From Planctomycetota bacterium (GTDB lineage: Bacteria > Planctomycetota > Phycisphaerae > UBA1845), in NCBI GenBank assembly GCA_024277835.1, contig JAJRUK010000181.1, positions 1-11,312 of the forward strand: a DNA stretch of 11,312 nucleotides, written 5' to 3'. The position numbers and the translations under genes were made by a program. Below the pieces are notes generated by a model, which made no database searches, was not told the DNA's origin, and saw only the letters and a list, made by a program, of their open reading frames with translations. Of this stretch, positions 1 through 6,817 are shown one piece after another. The stretch's first letter is position 1, and each line of letters opens with the position of its first letter.

Positions 1-460
1 CCATCGGTTTTTCGAGAAACTTCGCACCCTCTTGAATGCTCATCTTCCCTGCGACTTCGCTCATCGGCGTAAGAAGTGGGAGGCGACCTTGCTCGTCGGT
101 GATGGTCTCGTAGGCGATCGCGATCGACCCGGACTTAATGCATCCGTCGGTCAGCTCGCGGTCGGCGGCGAAATGAAAGTAAGTGAACACAATCTGCCCG
201 TCGCGCATCATTTTCAGCTCGGCGGCGAGGGGTTCTTTCACCTTGACGATCATATCCGACTTTTCAAAGACTTCGCTGGCGGAATCGACGATCTTTCCGC
301 CAACGGTCTTGTACTCATCGTTGGAGATGCCCGACCCAGCCCCAGCTTCCGCCTGGACCAACACGGTGTGCCCGCGGCGGACGAGTTCATCCACACCGAC
401 GGCCGTCATGCTGACGCGATACTCATGCGTCTTCGTTTCTTTTGGGATACCGACTATCAT
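1..460 (-). CDS. ald: Alanine dehydrogenase, N-terminal part (cut by window edge)
   Basis: NAD-dependent alanine dehydrogenase, a cytoplasmic enzyme that interconverts L-alanine and pyruvate plus ammonia. Only the first 153 codons are visible; the rest, including most of the NAD-binding domain, lies beyond base 1. The protein begins MIVGIPKETKTHEYRVSMT, the signature start of this family. The residues known to bind substrate or act in catalysis in characterised family members are all present at the expected numbers: Arg15, Lys75 (in VKVKEP) and His96 (in YFHFAAD). The motif PLLTPMSEVAG follows at 128-138. The ATG at 458-460 is preceded by a GGAG about 12 bases upstream and by a good promoter. 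The related transhydrogenase alpha subunit (PntA) shares this fold but fits the residues less well. The gene points the same way as comEC, but a 285-base gap containing a REPIN and its own promoter argues that it is transcribed separately. Confidence 0.95.
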   Translation of the reverse strand, partial: MIVGIPKETKTHEYRVSMTAVGVDELVRRGHTVLVQAEAGAGSGISNDEYKTVGGKIVDSASEVFEKSDMIVKVKEPLAAELKMMRDGQIVFTYFHFAADRELTDGCIKSGSIAIAYETITDEQGRLPLLTPMSEVAGKMSIQEGAKFLEKPM

Positions 461-502
461 GCTTGAAAACCACTCCAGATTTCGCCTACAAAACGCCCCT
501 CG

Positions 503-531
503 ACTATATCGCAGGCGACTTGCCGACGCAA
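503..531 (-). promoter_or_regulatory. Probable sigma70-type promoter of ald
   Basis: On the minus strand TTGCGT (531-526) is followed after exactly 17 bases by TATAGT (508-503). Transcription would begin near 496 and leave a leader of about 36 bases before the ald start codon. This is seen by consensus match only. It gives ald its own promoter downstream of comEC and the REPIN. Confidence 0.5.
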
Positions 532-625
532 TGACGATCGACATCGCCCGCGGAGCGTCGCTGTCCGAATTTGTACCGATCAAGCCCAACCGGTCCCTCT
601 GCGGTGATGGCAACCTGTTGAAAAA

Positions 626-700
626 GTGTGGCACCGGTTTCTAACCGGTGTGTTGTCTCCTGTTTCAGCGCCCAGCACCGGTTACAAACCGGTGCCACAC
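626..700. repeat. REPIN-like inverted repeat, ACCGGT family
   Basis: Two 25-base arms (626-650 and 676-700) are inverted copies of each other, differing at one position, around a 25-base centre. Each arm begins GTGTGG when read inward and holds its own perfect 8-bp hairpin, CACCGGTT/AACCGGTG, around a 3-base loop. The DNA or RNA can therefore form either two small hairpins or one long stem. This is the layout of REPINs: two REP palindromes in inverted orientation. The similarity continues past the arms: CTGTTGAAAAA on the left (about 616-626) matches the complement of TTTTTCAGCAG on the right (about 713-723). The element lies between comEC and ald. Such elements are normally dispersed, non-autonomous and mobilised by RAYT (IS200-like) transposases, none of which is present here. 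Confidence 0.8.
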
Positions 701-720
701 TGAAAAACTTCGTTTTTCAG
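700..720 (-). terminator. Perfect hairpin after comEC, possible terminator
   Basis: CTGAAAAAC (700-708) pairs perfectly with GTTTTTCAG (712-720) around a 3-base loop, a 9-bp stem. It lies 25 bases beyond the comEC stop codon, at the edge of the REPIN, so a comEC transcript would meet this hairpin and then the long REPIN stem. There is no clean U-tract directly after the stem in either direction, so intrinsic termination is uncertain; protection of the 3' end or part of the repeat itself are alternatives. A 10-bp perfect palindrome, ATAGCGCTAT, sits at 728-737 between the stop codon and this hairpin. Confidence 0.35.
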
Positions 721-745
721 CAGGGTGATAGCGCTATGACGAACT

Positions 746-3400
746 TCAATCCCGATAGGATTCGGGGGTCAGATTGTGCATTGTGGCGATGGCGATTCCG
801 CCGGCGTCAATGACGATTTCGATCGCACCGACGTCCGCCGTATTGAGCAAGCGATAGGGTCTGGCGATTTCGGTCAGGGTGTTGATTGTCTCGCTCGTGC
901 GCTCGTTGGAGGATCGTATCAGGACGTCAGGATTCACGGCCTCGATGAACGCTTTGGTCGTTCGGACGACGCTGCCGTGGTGAGGTAGACAAAGGATGTC
1001 CGCGGCGAGTCCCCCGCGATCGAGCAATGCTTGTTGTGCCGCTTTTTCAATATCGCCGGGGAGGAGGATACTCTTGCCGGCGTATGTCAGTTTCAGGACC
1101 GTTGACGTGTCGTTTGTGGTGTAACCGTTCCCGACTTCTTCGGTAGGCCACAGGTACTCGATCGTGACGTCACCGCGCCGCCAACTATCCGGCGCCGCTG
1201 GGAGCGTTTCGACGGGATGGTTGATGTAGTCGGTGTAGTCGGGGTGGTCGGGGTTGCTGAGAATGCTCAGGAGTTGGCGGGACGGTGACCGCGGTTTCGC
1301 TCGTGGTTCAAAAAGATGGTTGATGACAACGGAGCCTGTCGCTATTGATTCGGCGATGGTGGGGACGCCGCTAAAGTGATCGAGATTCGGGTGCGAGACG
1401 TAGACGCGATCAATGCGAGTGATACCGCGCGTCAGCAAGAATGGTACGATCGTTGATGTTCCGGGGTCGGTGGCGTACGAGCTACCCGCGTCGTAGAGGA
1501 GCGTGTGTCCGTTGGGTAGTTCGATGACCGTCGCCGAACCTCGCCCGACCGAAAGCACGGTAACGGTTAACCTGCCCGAGTCGCCGACGGGATACACCCA
1601 CGCGATGATGCCAATGCACAGGATCGCAAAGGCGGCATGTGACGTCCATCGCGGTACGATGAAGACGGGCTTCTCTTTTTCCTTGGCACCCTCGTTCTCG
1701 GCGATCGTTCTGATCGTTCGTTTTTTCGCGGCGAGAACGAATAGAACCAGCGCGAGGTAGTAGAGACCGATCAGCGGCATCGGCGGCTTCGCGACCGTGA
1801 TCGCCGACCCGGGTAGCTGCGAGAATCCGTCAACGCAGGAGACCAATAATCCGCTTATCCAATCAAGTAAGCTTGCAAGGTACGCTCCGCCCGTTGGGGA
1901 AATCGCAGCGACCGCCATCTTCACGAAACCAAGGGCCATGACGATCGTGACGAAAGGGAGCAGCAGTAGCGAGCTGAGCATTCCCCACGGATGCACGCGA
2001 AAAAAGACGACCGCGACAACGGGAAGTGCAGCAAGCCACGCCGCCAGCGAGATCGACATGCCTTGGACCAGCTTCCACAACGTCCAGCGGTACACTCTAC
2101 GCGCCCAGTGCGCCTGGGGCGCGGGCGAGTTTGGTTCGTCGTTTGCCGTGTCGAGTTCCACACGAAATACTCGCTCGATCATCAAAATGATTCCATTGAC
2201 GAATCGCGTGACGAGTGGCCTGAGTGTCGGCGCAAGATAACTGACCCCGAGCACGGCGGTCGTCGAAAGTTGATACCCCACGTCGAAAATCATGGCCGGT
2301 CGCATGATCGCGAGGACGGCGATGCACGCGGAAATCCAGTTGAGGCGCGATCGCTGACGATGGAGCAGGCACGCGACGCAGTAGATCATTCCGATGATGC
2401 TCGCGCGGAGAATCGGCGGGCGCGGTTCTGCGATCACAGCGTAGAAGATGATCGCTGCCATCATCGCGAGTATTCGGACGCGACCCGTCGCGCCGAACGC
2501 ACGCGCCACGATGCGGGCGAGTAACATTACGATCACCAGATGCACGCCGCTCACCGCAAGAAAGTGAACGCATCCCGCCTTGATAAATAGTTCGTTGAGA
2601 AGGCGACTAACTTTCGATCGCTGCCCGAGGATCATGCCCTCAAGAAGTCCACTCGTCCCGTTTGCATCGACCGTGGTGCCATCGACCAGCAGGTGACGAA
2701 GCCTCTGGCGAACTGTCGCCAGGAGCGATGCGGGTGTTGTTAAATCGTTGCGACCAATTCGTTGAATCGCTTCGCGGTGCTTGCAGTTGATCCGAGCGAC
2801 GATGCCCTGGCTGCGCGAGTACCTCTTCCAGTCGAACGAACCGGGGTTGTCTCGCGGTCGCAGGGCGTAGAGTCTGCCAAAGAGTTCGACCCGGTCGCCC
2901 TCGCCAAGATCGAGAACGGGTTCGAGAACCGTCACGCGGACATAACCCGTCGCGGAGATTGCGCCGTCCTCCCCGGCGATCGACTCGACGTCAAGAAGAA
3001 ACCCGGTTCGGTTGGTGCGATGAGTCCATGACGTGAACGGTGATTGGGGTGATGGAAGTAAACGCGGTTCGAGGACGACCGTTCCGCGCAGGCGGGCGAG
3101 CTGTCCGGTTTCGGTGGCATAATGTTCGACGCTGTCGGTGGGAGTGACCCGGTCGCTTGAGAGATGAAGAAGTCCGCCCGTCGCGATTGATGCGACGAGG
3201 ATACACAGGAATCCGAGTCGGCGGCGGATGGGTGCGAGGAGCGTCACGGCGGTCGCCGCGGCGAGCGCAATGAGATAGGCGAGTCCGGGCGGTGCGGCGG
3301 ATTGGTCCAGAACAATTCCGAGGACCAAGCCCAGACCGACCGGAAACAGCGGCGCGGTCTGAAGAAGCTGGATTGGCGGTTTCGTGCTTTCGTTGTTCAT
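746..3400 (-). CDS. comEC: ComEC/Rec2-type DNA internalisation channel protein
   Basis: Predicted inner-membrane channel that carries single-stranded DNA into the cytoplasm during natural transformation. From the ATG at 3400 it has 884 residues in the classic order. Residues 15-80 are hydrophobic helices. About 100-205 form an OB-like extracellular domain (DUF4131 type, with RDNPGSFDWKRY). About 250-560 are the competence membrane domain, with GMILGQRSKVSRLLNELF and FLAVSGVHLV at 255-289. After a last hydrophobic segment (588-603) comes a metallo-beta-lactamase-like domain, 610-884, with YDAGS (636-640), SHPNLDHFSG (669-678), LPGD (780-783) and LPHHGS (805-810). The motif HPNLDH has Asn where ComEC proteins usually have Asp. 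An in-frame start at 3556 is possible but would translate the REPIN at 3470-3545 and add 52 non-membrane-like residues; the ATG at 3400 begins directly before the first hydrophobic segment. No other competence genes are nearby. Length is normal for the three-domain form. Confidence 0.93.
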   Translation of the reverse strand: MNNESTKPPIQLLQTAPLFPVGLGLVLGIVLDQSAAPPGLAYLIALAAATAVTLLAPIRRRLGFLCILVASIATGGLLHLSSDRVTPTDSVEHYATETGQLARLRGTVVLEPRLLPSPQSPFTSWTHRTNRTGFLLDVESIAGEDGAISATGYVRVTVLEPVLDLGEGDRVELFGRLYALRPRDNPGSFDWKRYSRSQGIVARINCKHREAIQRIGRNDLTTPASLLATVRQRLRHLLVDGTTVDANGTSGLLEGMILGQRSKVSRLLNELFIKAGCVHFLAVSGVHLVIVMLLARIVARAFGATGRVRILAMMAAIIFYAVIAEPRPPILRASIIGMIYCVACLLHRQRSRLNWISACIAVLAIMRPAMIFDVGYQLSTTAVLGVSYLAPTLRPLVTRFVNGIILMIERVFRVELDTANDEPNSPAPQAHWARRVYRWTLWKLVQGMSISLAAWLAALPVVAVVFFRVHPWGMLSSLLLLPFVTIVMALGFVKMAVAAISPTGGAYLASLLDWISGLLVSCVDGFSQLPGSAITVAKPPMPLIGLYYLALVLFVLAAKKRTIRTIAENEGAKEKEKPVFIVPRWTSHAAFAILCIGIIAWVYPVGDSGRLTVTVLSVGRGSATVIELPNGHTLLYDAGSSYATDPGTSTIVPFLLTRGITRIDRVYVSHPNLDHFSGVPTIAESIATGSVVINHLFEPRAKPRSPSRQLLSILSNPDHPDYTDYINHPVETLPAAPDSWRRGDVTIEYLWPTEEVGNGYTTNDTSTVLKLTYAGKSILLPGDIEKAAQQALLDRGGLAADILCLPHHGSVVRTTKAFIEAVNPDVLIRSSNERTSETINTLTEIARPYRLLNTADVGAIEIVIDAGGIAIATMHNLTPESYRD

Positions 3401-3469
3401 AAACGACCGGTTCCCCGCGCCGCGACTCACGAGTTGTAGCCACCTTCCGGAAGAACTGCTGATCTGTGT

Positions 3470-3545
3470 GGTATGGCCCACGCTTGCGTGGCCATGTCTT
3501 GGGATCCAACAGGCGCATAGCCACACAAGCGTGAACCATGCCACC
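3470..3545. repeat. REPIN-like inverted repeat, CCACGC/GCGTGG family
   Basis: The left arm (3470-3496) and the right arm (3516-3545) are inverted, diverged copies. Read on the same strand both follow the pattern GG(T/C)ATGG, two variable bases, CACGCTTG, (C/T)GTGGC(C/T)ATG, the right arm carrying two extra bases near its outer end. The left arm has an internal palindrome CCACGC-TT-GCGTGG; in the right arm it has decayed. The centre is about 19 bases. Sequence and palindrome differ from the repeat at 626-700, so this is a second family. It lies in the comEC/glycosyltransferase intergenic region, about 70 bases upstream of the comEC start and probably inside its mRNA leader. Confidence 0.7.
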
Positions 3546-3569
3546 CGTGATACCACTCGCGACGGGCGG

Positions 3570-3599
3570 ATTCTACGCCCGGCAGCGGAATGGTGACAG
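3570..3599 (-). promoter_or_regulatory. Candidate promoter of comEC
   Basis: On the minus strand CTGTCA (3599-3594), an 18-base spacer and TAGAAT (3575-3570), five of six bases to the -10 consensus. A transcript from here would start near 3562 and carry a leader of about 160 bases that includes the whole REPIN at 3470-3545. This is a consensus match only. Confidence 0.35.
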
Positions 3600-3619
3600 T
3601 TTGGCGTGATTCTGCGTCC

Positions 3620-3647
3620 TTGCGGGCGGCGGGTCGCGGTAGATAAT
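3620..3647 (+). promoter_or_regulatory. Candidate promoter of the glycosyltransferase gene
   Basis: TTGCGG (3620-3625), a 16-base spacer and GATAAT (3642-3647), giving a start of transcription near 3654 and a leader of about 35 bases. It is back to back with the comEC promoter candidate; the two -35 boxes are about 20 bases apart. Confidence 0.4.
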
Positions 3648-3689
3648 CATCTTCGTCGGGCGTCTTCGTTATTCGAGTGAGGGTCTTTG

Positions 3690-4937
3690 TTGGAAACGAT
3701 CGCGACAATTTGGGTTTTCCTTGGCGGGTTGGTCGCTTTGATGTGGCTGGTGCGCCTCGTCGTCATGGGGCCAATGCTCGCCCGGCGAAATCCGCTGACG
3801 TCGGGATCGACGTCGAAACTCCCCGCGAATCCGCCGAAGGTGTCGGTCCTGGTGGCTGCCAAGGATGAGGAGGCGACGATCGCGACGTGTCTGACGACGC
3901 TGCTCGCGCAAGATTACCCATCGCTTGAAATCATCGCGATCAACGATCGCAGCGAAGACCGCACGGGTGAGATTCTCGCGGACCTTGCGTCGCGCAGCTC
4001 GGATCAACTTTCGGTCGTAACCGTTGAGCACTTACCTGCGGATTGGTACGGCAAGCCGCACGCAATGCACCTTGGGACCAAACGGGCGAGCGGGGATTGG
4101 TTACTTTTTACCGATGCGGATTGCGTCTTCGACGACCCGCGAGCGATCTCGGTGGCGGTGGCGCACGCGGTGAACCATGATACGGATTTTTTAACGATCA
4201 TCCCCGCGCTCGAAGCGCCCACATACTGGGAGCGCATCTTGCAACCCGTGTGTGCGATCATTTTGATGTTCTGGTTTCAACCCGACAAGGTAAACGATCC
4301 GCGATCGCGCACGGCCTATGCCAACGGGGCGTTCATGTTGATGAAGCGCTCGGGGTTTGAAGCAATCGGCGGGTATGAGGCCGTGCGACGCGACGTCAGT
4401 GAAGATACGAAGCTCGCGCGCGTCGCGAAGGAGGCGGGATTATCGCTTCGGGTAGAGGAGAACGTCGGCTTATACCACACGCGCATGTACGAAACGATGC
4501 GGCAGGCGCTTCGTGGTTGGGGTCGCATTTTTGCGGGGGCGCTGTTGCGTCCGGGCAAGTTATTTTTCGCACTTTTGCTACTCGGGACGTTTTCGGTCGG
4601 CCCATGGGCGGGTTTCTTTGTTAGTCTAATGTTGCGGGATGCACTTGCAGATTCGGCGGGATCGGCGATTGGCCTGTGGGGCGCTTCGGCGTTGTTGATG
4701 CAACTGACGATGTTGCGACTCTACGGAGCCGTCGGTTTTGGTATGGTCTGGTCGCTCGGTTACGCCCTCGGCGCGACGGGCGTGTTCGCGATTCTTGTTA
4801 GTGCATTCTTGAAATCGACGGGGGCAACAACGACAACGTGGCGAAACACGACATACCGCGCCGGCGACGCCAATCCGCGACCCACGCAGGTTGCCGCCCC
4901 GGTTCGCTCACCTTCCACTGAAAGCTCCGCGTCTTAG
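3690..4937 (+). CDS. Membrane-anchored family 2 glycosyltransferase
   Basis: Processive-type GT2 enzyme, predicted to move a sugar from a nucleotide donor to a lipid or polysaccharide acceptor at the cytoplasmic face of the membrane. Numbering from the TTG at 3690 (415 residues): one N-terminal membrane helix at 2-26; GT-A domain from about 49 (VSVLVAAKDEE; NDRSED 85-90); the metal-binding DxD as DAD 142-144 in LLFTDADC; the acidic acceptor pair ED 238-239; RGWGR 275-279 in the place of the Q/RxxRW motif; then three to four membrane helices from about 290 to 375 and a Ser/Thr/Pro-rich tail. The overall shape resembles the hopanoid-associated HpnB and carotenoid CrtQ-like transferases, but the acceptor cannot be read from the sequence. 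The start is one of two adjacent TTG codons, 3687 or 3690; GAGGG at 3679-3683 is better spaced for 3690. The next gene follows after 13 bases. Confidence 0.9.
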   Translation: METIATIWVFLGGLVALMWLVRLVVMGPMLARRNPLTSGSTSKLPANPPKVSVLVAAKDEEATIATCLTTLLAQDYPSLEIIAINDRSEDRTGEILADLASRSSDQLSVVTVEHLPADWYGKPHAMHLGTKRASGDWLLFTDADCVFDDPRAISVAVAHAVNHDTDFLTIIPALEAPTYWERILQPVCAIILMFWFQPDKVNDPRSRTAYANGAFMLMKRSGFEAIGGYEAVRRDVSEDTKLARVAKEAGLSLRVEENVGLYHTRMYETMRQALRGWGRIFAGALLRPGKLFFALLLLGTFSVGPWAGFFVSLMLRDALADSAGSAIGLWGASALLMQLTMLRLYGAVGFGMVWSLGYALGATGVFAILVSAFLKSTGATTTTWRNTTYRAGDANPRPTQVAAPVRSPSTESSAS

Positions 4938-4950
4938 CGGGTGTATAACG

Positions 4951-5535
4951 ATGTCTTCCGACGAAACAATGCCCGATTCAACATCAACGGATTCCGTCGA
5001 GGATTCCGCCAACCCTCGCAATTTCGCGATGGGGACCGGCGTTGTGTTTCAGTCGGTGGGGTGCATTCTGCTCTTCGGCGGATGTTGCTTGTGGTCGATC
5101 AGCGGGCATATCGTGACGCCGGATGTGTCACCACCTGACACCTGGCTTGGCTATTTTTCGAGTCGCACCGAGGCAGCCGCCTGGACGATCGGCGTGCTGA
5201 CAAGTTTCGTGGGCGGTCTGGCGCTGGCGGCGATCGGGGTTGGTTTGCAGGGAGAGCGAGCGTCGAGCGGGAAGTTCAGCGTGATCGCTACGCCGATTTT
5301 TTCAGGCATTTATGCGGTTGTCGCAGGTTTGTTGGGGTTCGGCGAAGGGCGCTGGGGGGCGGCGATTATTCCGATCGTTTTGGCGATCGTGATGTTCATT
5401 CTCTTCCTCATGTCACTTCGCAGCCTGCATTTACTTCGACGTTTCCCGCCGCCACCGCATACCGAAGCCACCGAGGAAGTCCTCGACGAAATCCGCAAAC
5501 GTCGCGAGGAGCGGCGAAAGTACTACGACGCCTGA
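4951..5535 (+). CDS. Small four-helix membrane protein, function unknown
   Basis: I do not recognise a named family. The 194-residue product has an acidic, Ser/Thr-rich N-terminal stretch (1-24), four predicted membrane helices at about 28-51, 76-99, 111-130 and 135-157, and a charged C-terminal segment (171-194, EEVLDEIRKRREERRKYY) likely to form a short helix. The first loop, 52-75, holds HIVTPDVSPPDTWLGYF. The ATG at 4951 is chosen because an in-frame start at 4891 would overlap the end of the glycosyltransferase and add 20 residues unlike a membrane protein. The ribosome-binding site is weak (GCGGGTG). It lies 13 bases behind the glycosyltransferase, so the two are probably one transcript, and this protein may support or anchor that enzyme; this is inference from position only. 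Confidence 0.8.
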   Translation: MSSDETMPDSTSTDSVEDSANPRNFAMGTGVVFQSVGCILLFGGCCLWSISGHIVTPDVSPPDTWLGYFSSRTEAAAWTIGVLTSFVGGLALAAIGVGLQGERASSGKFSVIATPIFSGIYAVVAGLLGFGEGRWGAAIIPIVLAIVMFILFLMSLRSLHLLRRFPPPPHTEATEEVLDEIRKRREERRKYYDA

Positions 5536-5575
5536 CATATTCAAACGACTTCGCTCGATAGGCGCGTTTGTTTCG

Positions 5576-5604
5576 TTGGACCGCGGTCGCGCATCGCTTA
5601 TAAT
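5576..5604 (+). promoter_or_regulatory. Probable promoter of the secreted toroid protein gene
   Basis: TTGGAC (5576-5581), exactly 17 bases, then a perfect TATAAT (5599-5604). Transcription would start near 5611, which places the alternative GTG start at 5614 within a few bases of the 5' end and supports the ATG at 5644 with a leader of about 33 bases. It separates the gene pair at 5644-7441 from the two genes upstream. Confidence 0.55.
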
Positions 5605-5643
5605 CGGAGTGGGGTGTTGGGCAGGTTTGCGGACGGTTCGCTC

Positions 5644-6816
5644 ATGAAGAATAAGTACGTCTCTTTGGTGTCGAGTGTTGTCGGGTTTTCGGTTTGCGCG
5701 ACCGCGTTCGCGGCACCTGTCGCGGCGAAACGCCTGCATGTAATGAGCAAGGCGGCGATGTCTCCCGACGTTGCAACGCGCGCCGGCGTCTCGATCAAAA
5801 AAGGCCTCGCCTATCTCGTCTCTCAGCAGCGGGCCGACGGTGCATGGGAGGCGTTCGGTCAACCGAACCCAGCCATCACCGCGCTGGTCGTCAAGGCGAT
5901 CGCTCAAGATCGTGCCTTCGGTAGCGACCATCCGGTTGTGAAGCGAGGCTTGGCGTATGTGCTGAAATTTGTTCAGGAGGACGGGGGGATTTACGTTCCG
6001 GGTCAGGGGATGCGAAACTATTATACAAGTGTCTCGCTCATGGCACTCTCTTCCATGAAGGATAAGCAGCATGCCTCCGCGATCCGTGGTTCGCAGCGTT
6101 TTCTGAAGAAGCTTCAATGGGACGCGGGCGAAGGTCATGAAGCGAATAGTAATTGGTATGGCGGAGCGGGATACGGCAAGCACAAGCGACCCGATCTTTC
6201 CAACACACAGCTCATGCTCGAAGCGCTGCACCAGAGCGGTCTGCCTGCGGATGACCCGGCGTTTCAGAAAGCGATGAAGTTTATCACGCGCTGTCAATTG
6301 ATGGGCGAGACGAACGATCAGGATTTCGCCAAGGGTTCTCGCGATGGCGGGTTTGTTTACACGGCTGCCAACGGGGGCGAGTCGAAGGCCGGCGTCGAGA
6401 CGGTCGATAGCGACACGCGTCTTCGCAGCTACGGGTCGATGACGTACGCAGGTTTCAAGAGCATGCTTTACGCCGACGTTGATCGAAACGACCCGCGCGT
6501 GGTGGCAGCAATGAAGTGGATTCGCGAGCATTATACGCTCGATCACAACCCGAATATGCCGGGGAAAGACGCCAAGCAAGGTTTGTATTACTATTATCAC
6601 GTCTTCGCCCGTGCGCTTGTTGCCTGGGGCGAGGAAATCATCAAGGACGGCACGGGGATCCCGCATCCGTGGCGGATCGAGCTTTGCGAAAAATTAATGA
6701 GTTTGCAGCGAACCGACGGTAGCTGGACCAATGAGGCGGATCGCTGGTACGAAGGCAATCCGCACCTCGTGACCGCCTACGCAATCCTCTCAATGCAGGC
6801 AGCGCTTCTGGAGTAA
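5644..6816 (+). CDS. Secreted prenyltransferase/squalene-oxidase-repeat protein
   Basis: A 390-residue protein of the alpha/alpha-toroid superfamily shared by squalene-hopene cyclases, protein prenyltransferase beta subunits and alpha-2-macroglobulin-like domains. A signal peptide is clear: KNK, a hydrophobic run at 5-20 and an AFA cleavage site near 23. Repeat motifs of the QW type recur: QQRADGAW (61-68), QEDGGIY (111-117), SRDGGFVY (232-239) and QRTDGSW (355-361). The centre contains RSYGSMTYAGFKSML (261-275) and QGLYYYYHVFARAL (312-325), typical of bacterial secreted members whose function is unknown. The DxDD acid motif needed for squalene-hopene cyclisation is absent and the export signal argues against a membrane lipid cyclase, so it may be a binding protein or an enzyme of another kind. 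A GTG at 5614 in the same frame is rejected because the promoter sits just before it. It is followed after one base by the next gene, almost surely co-translated. Confidence 0.88.
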   Translation: MKNKYVSLVSSVVGFSVCATAFAAPVAAKRLHVMSKAAMSPDVATRAGVSIKKGLAYLVSQQRADGAWEAFGQPNPAITALVVKAIAQDRAFGSDHPVVKRGLAYVLKFVQEDGGIYVPGQGMRNYYTSVSLMALSSMKDKQHASAIRGSQRFLKKLQWDAGEGHEANSNWYGGAGYGKHKRPDLSNTQLMLEALHQSGLPADDPAFQKAMKFITRCQLMGETNDQDFAKGSRDGGFVYTAANGGESKAGVETVDSDTRLRSYGSMTYAGFKSMLYADVDRNDPRVVAAMKWIREHYTLDHNPNMPGKDAKQGLYYYYHVFARALVAWGEEIIKDGTGIPHPWRIELCEKLMSLQRTDGSWTNEADRWYEGNPHLVTAYAILSMQAALLE

Positions 6817-6817
6817 T

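Noticed and set aside
32..644. Two plus-strand open frames of 144 and 153 codons
   Set aside because: They overlap the ald coding strand, which is recognisable residue by residue on the minus strand; the second also runs into the REPIN.
1797..2573. Several open frames of 70-177 codons on both strands
   Set aside because: All lie inside comEC in other frames and encode Arg/His/Asp-rich sequences without domains.
3401..3556. N-terminal extension of comEC by 52 codons, starting at 3556
   Set aside because: It would run through the REPIN at 3470-3545 and adds residues unlike a ComEC N-terminus; the ATG at 3400 precedes the first membrane helix directly.
5542..5570. CAAACG/CGTTTG stem followed by TTTC as terminator of the four-helix protein gene
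   Set aside because: Only 6 bp with a 17-base loop and a short T run, and it overlaps the next promoter region; not convincing.
5614..5643. GTG start 10 codons upstream for the secreted toroid protein
   Set aside because: It lies about 3 bases after the predicted transcript start and would put acidic and polar residues ahead of a normal signal peptide.
5431..6666. 411-codon open frame on the minus strand
   Set aside because: Antisense to the membrane protein and the secreted toroid gene, both supported by domain features; the product is Arg/His-rich and low in structure, a typical G+C-driven shadow.
3690..6816. Hopanoid biosynthesis operon (HpnB-like transferase plus squalene-hopene cyclase)
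   Set aside because: The toroid protein is exported and lacks DxDD, and no squalene synthase or other hpn genes are present; the resemblance is at fold level only.
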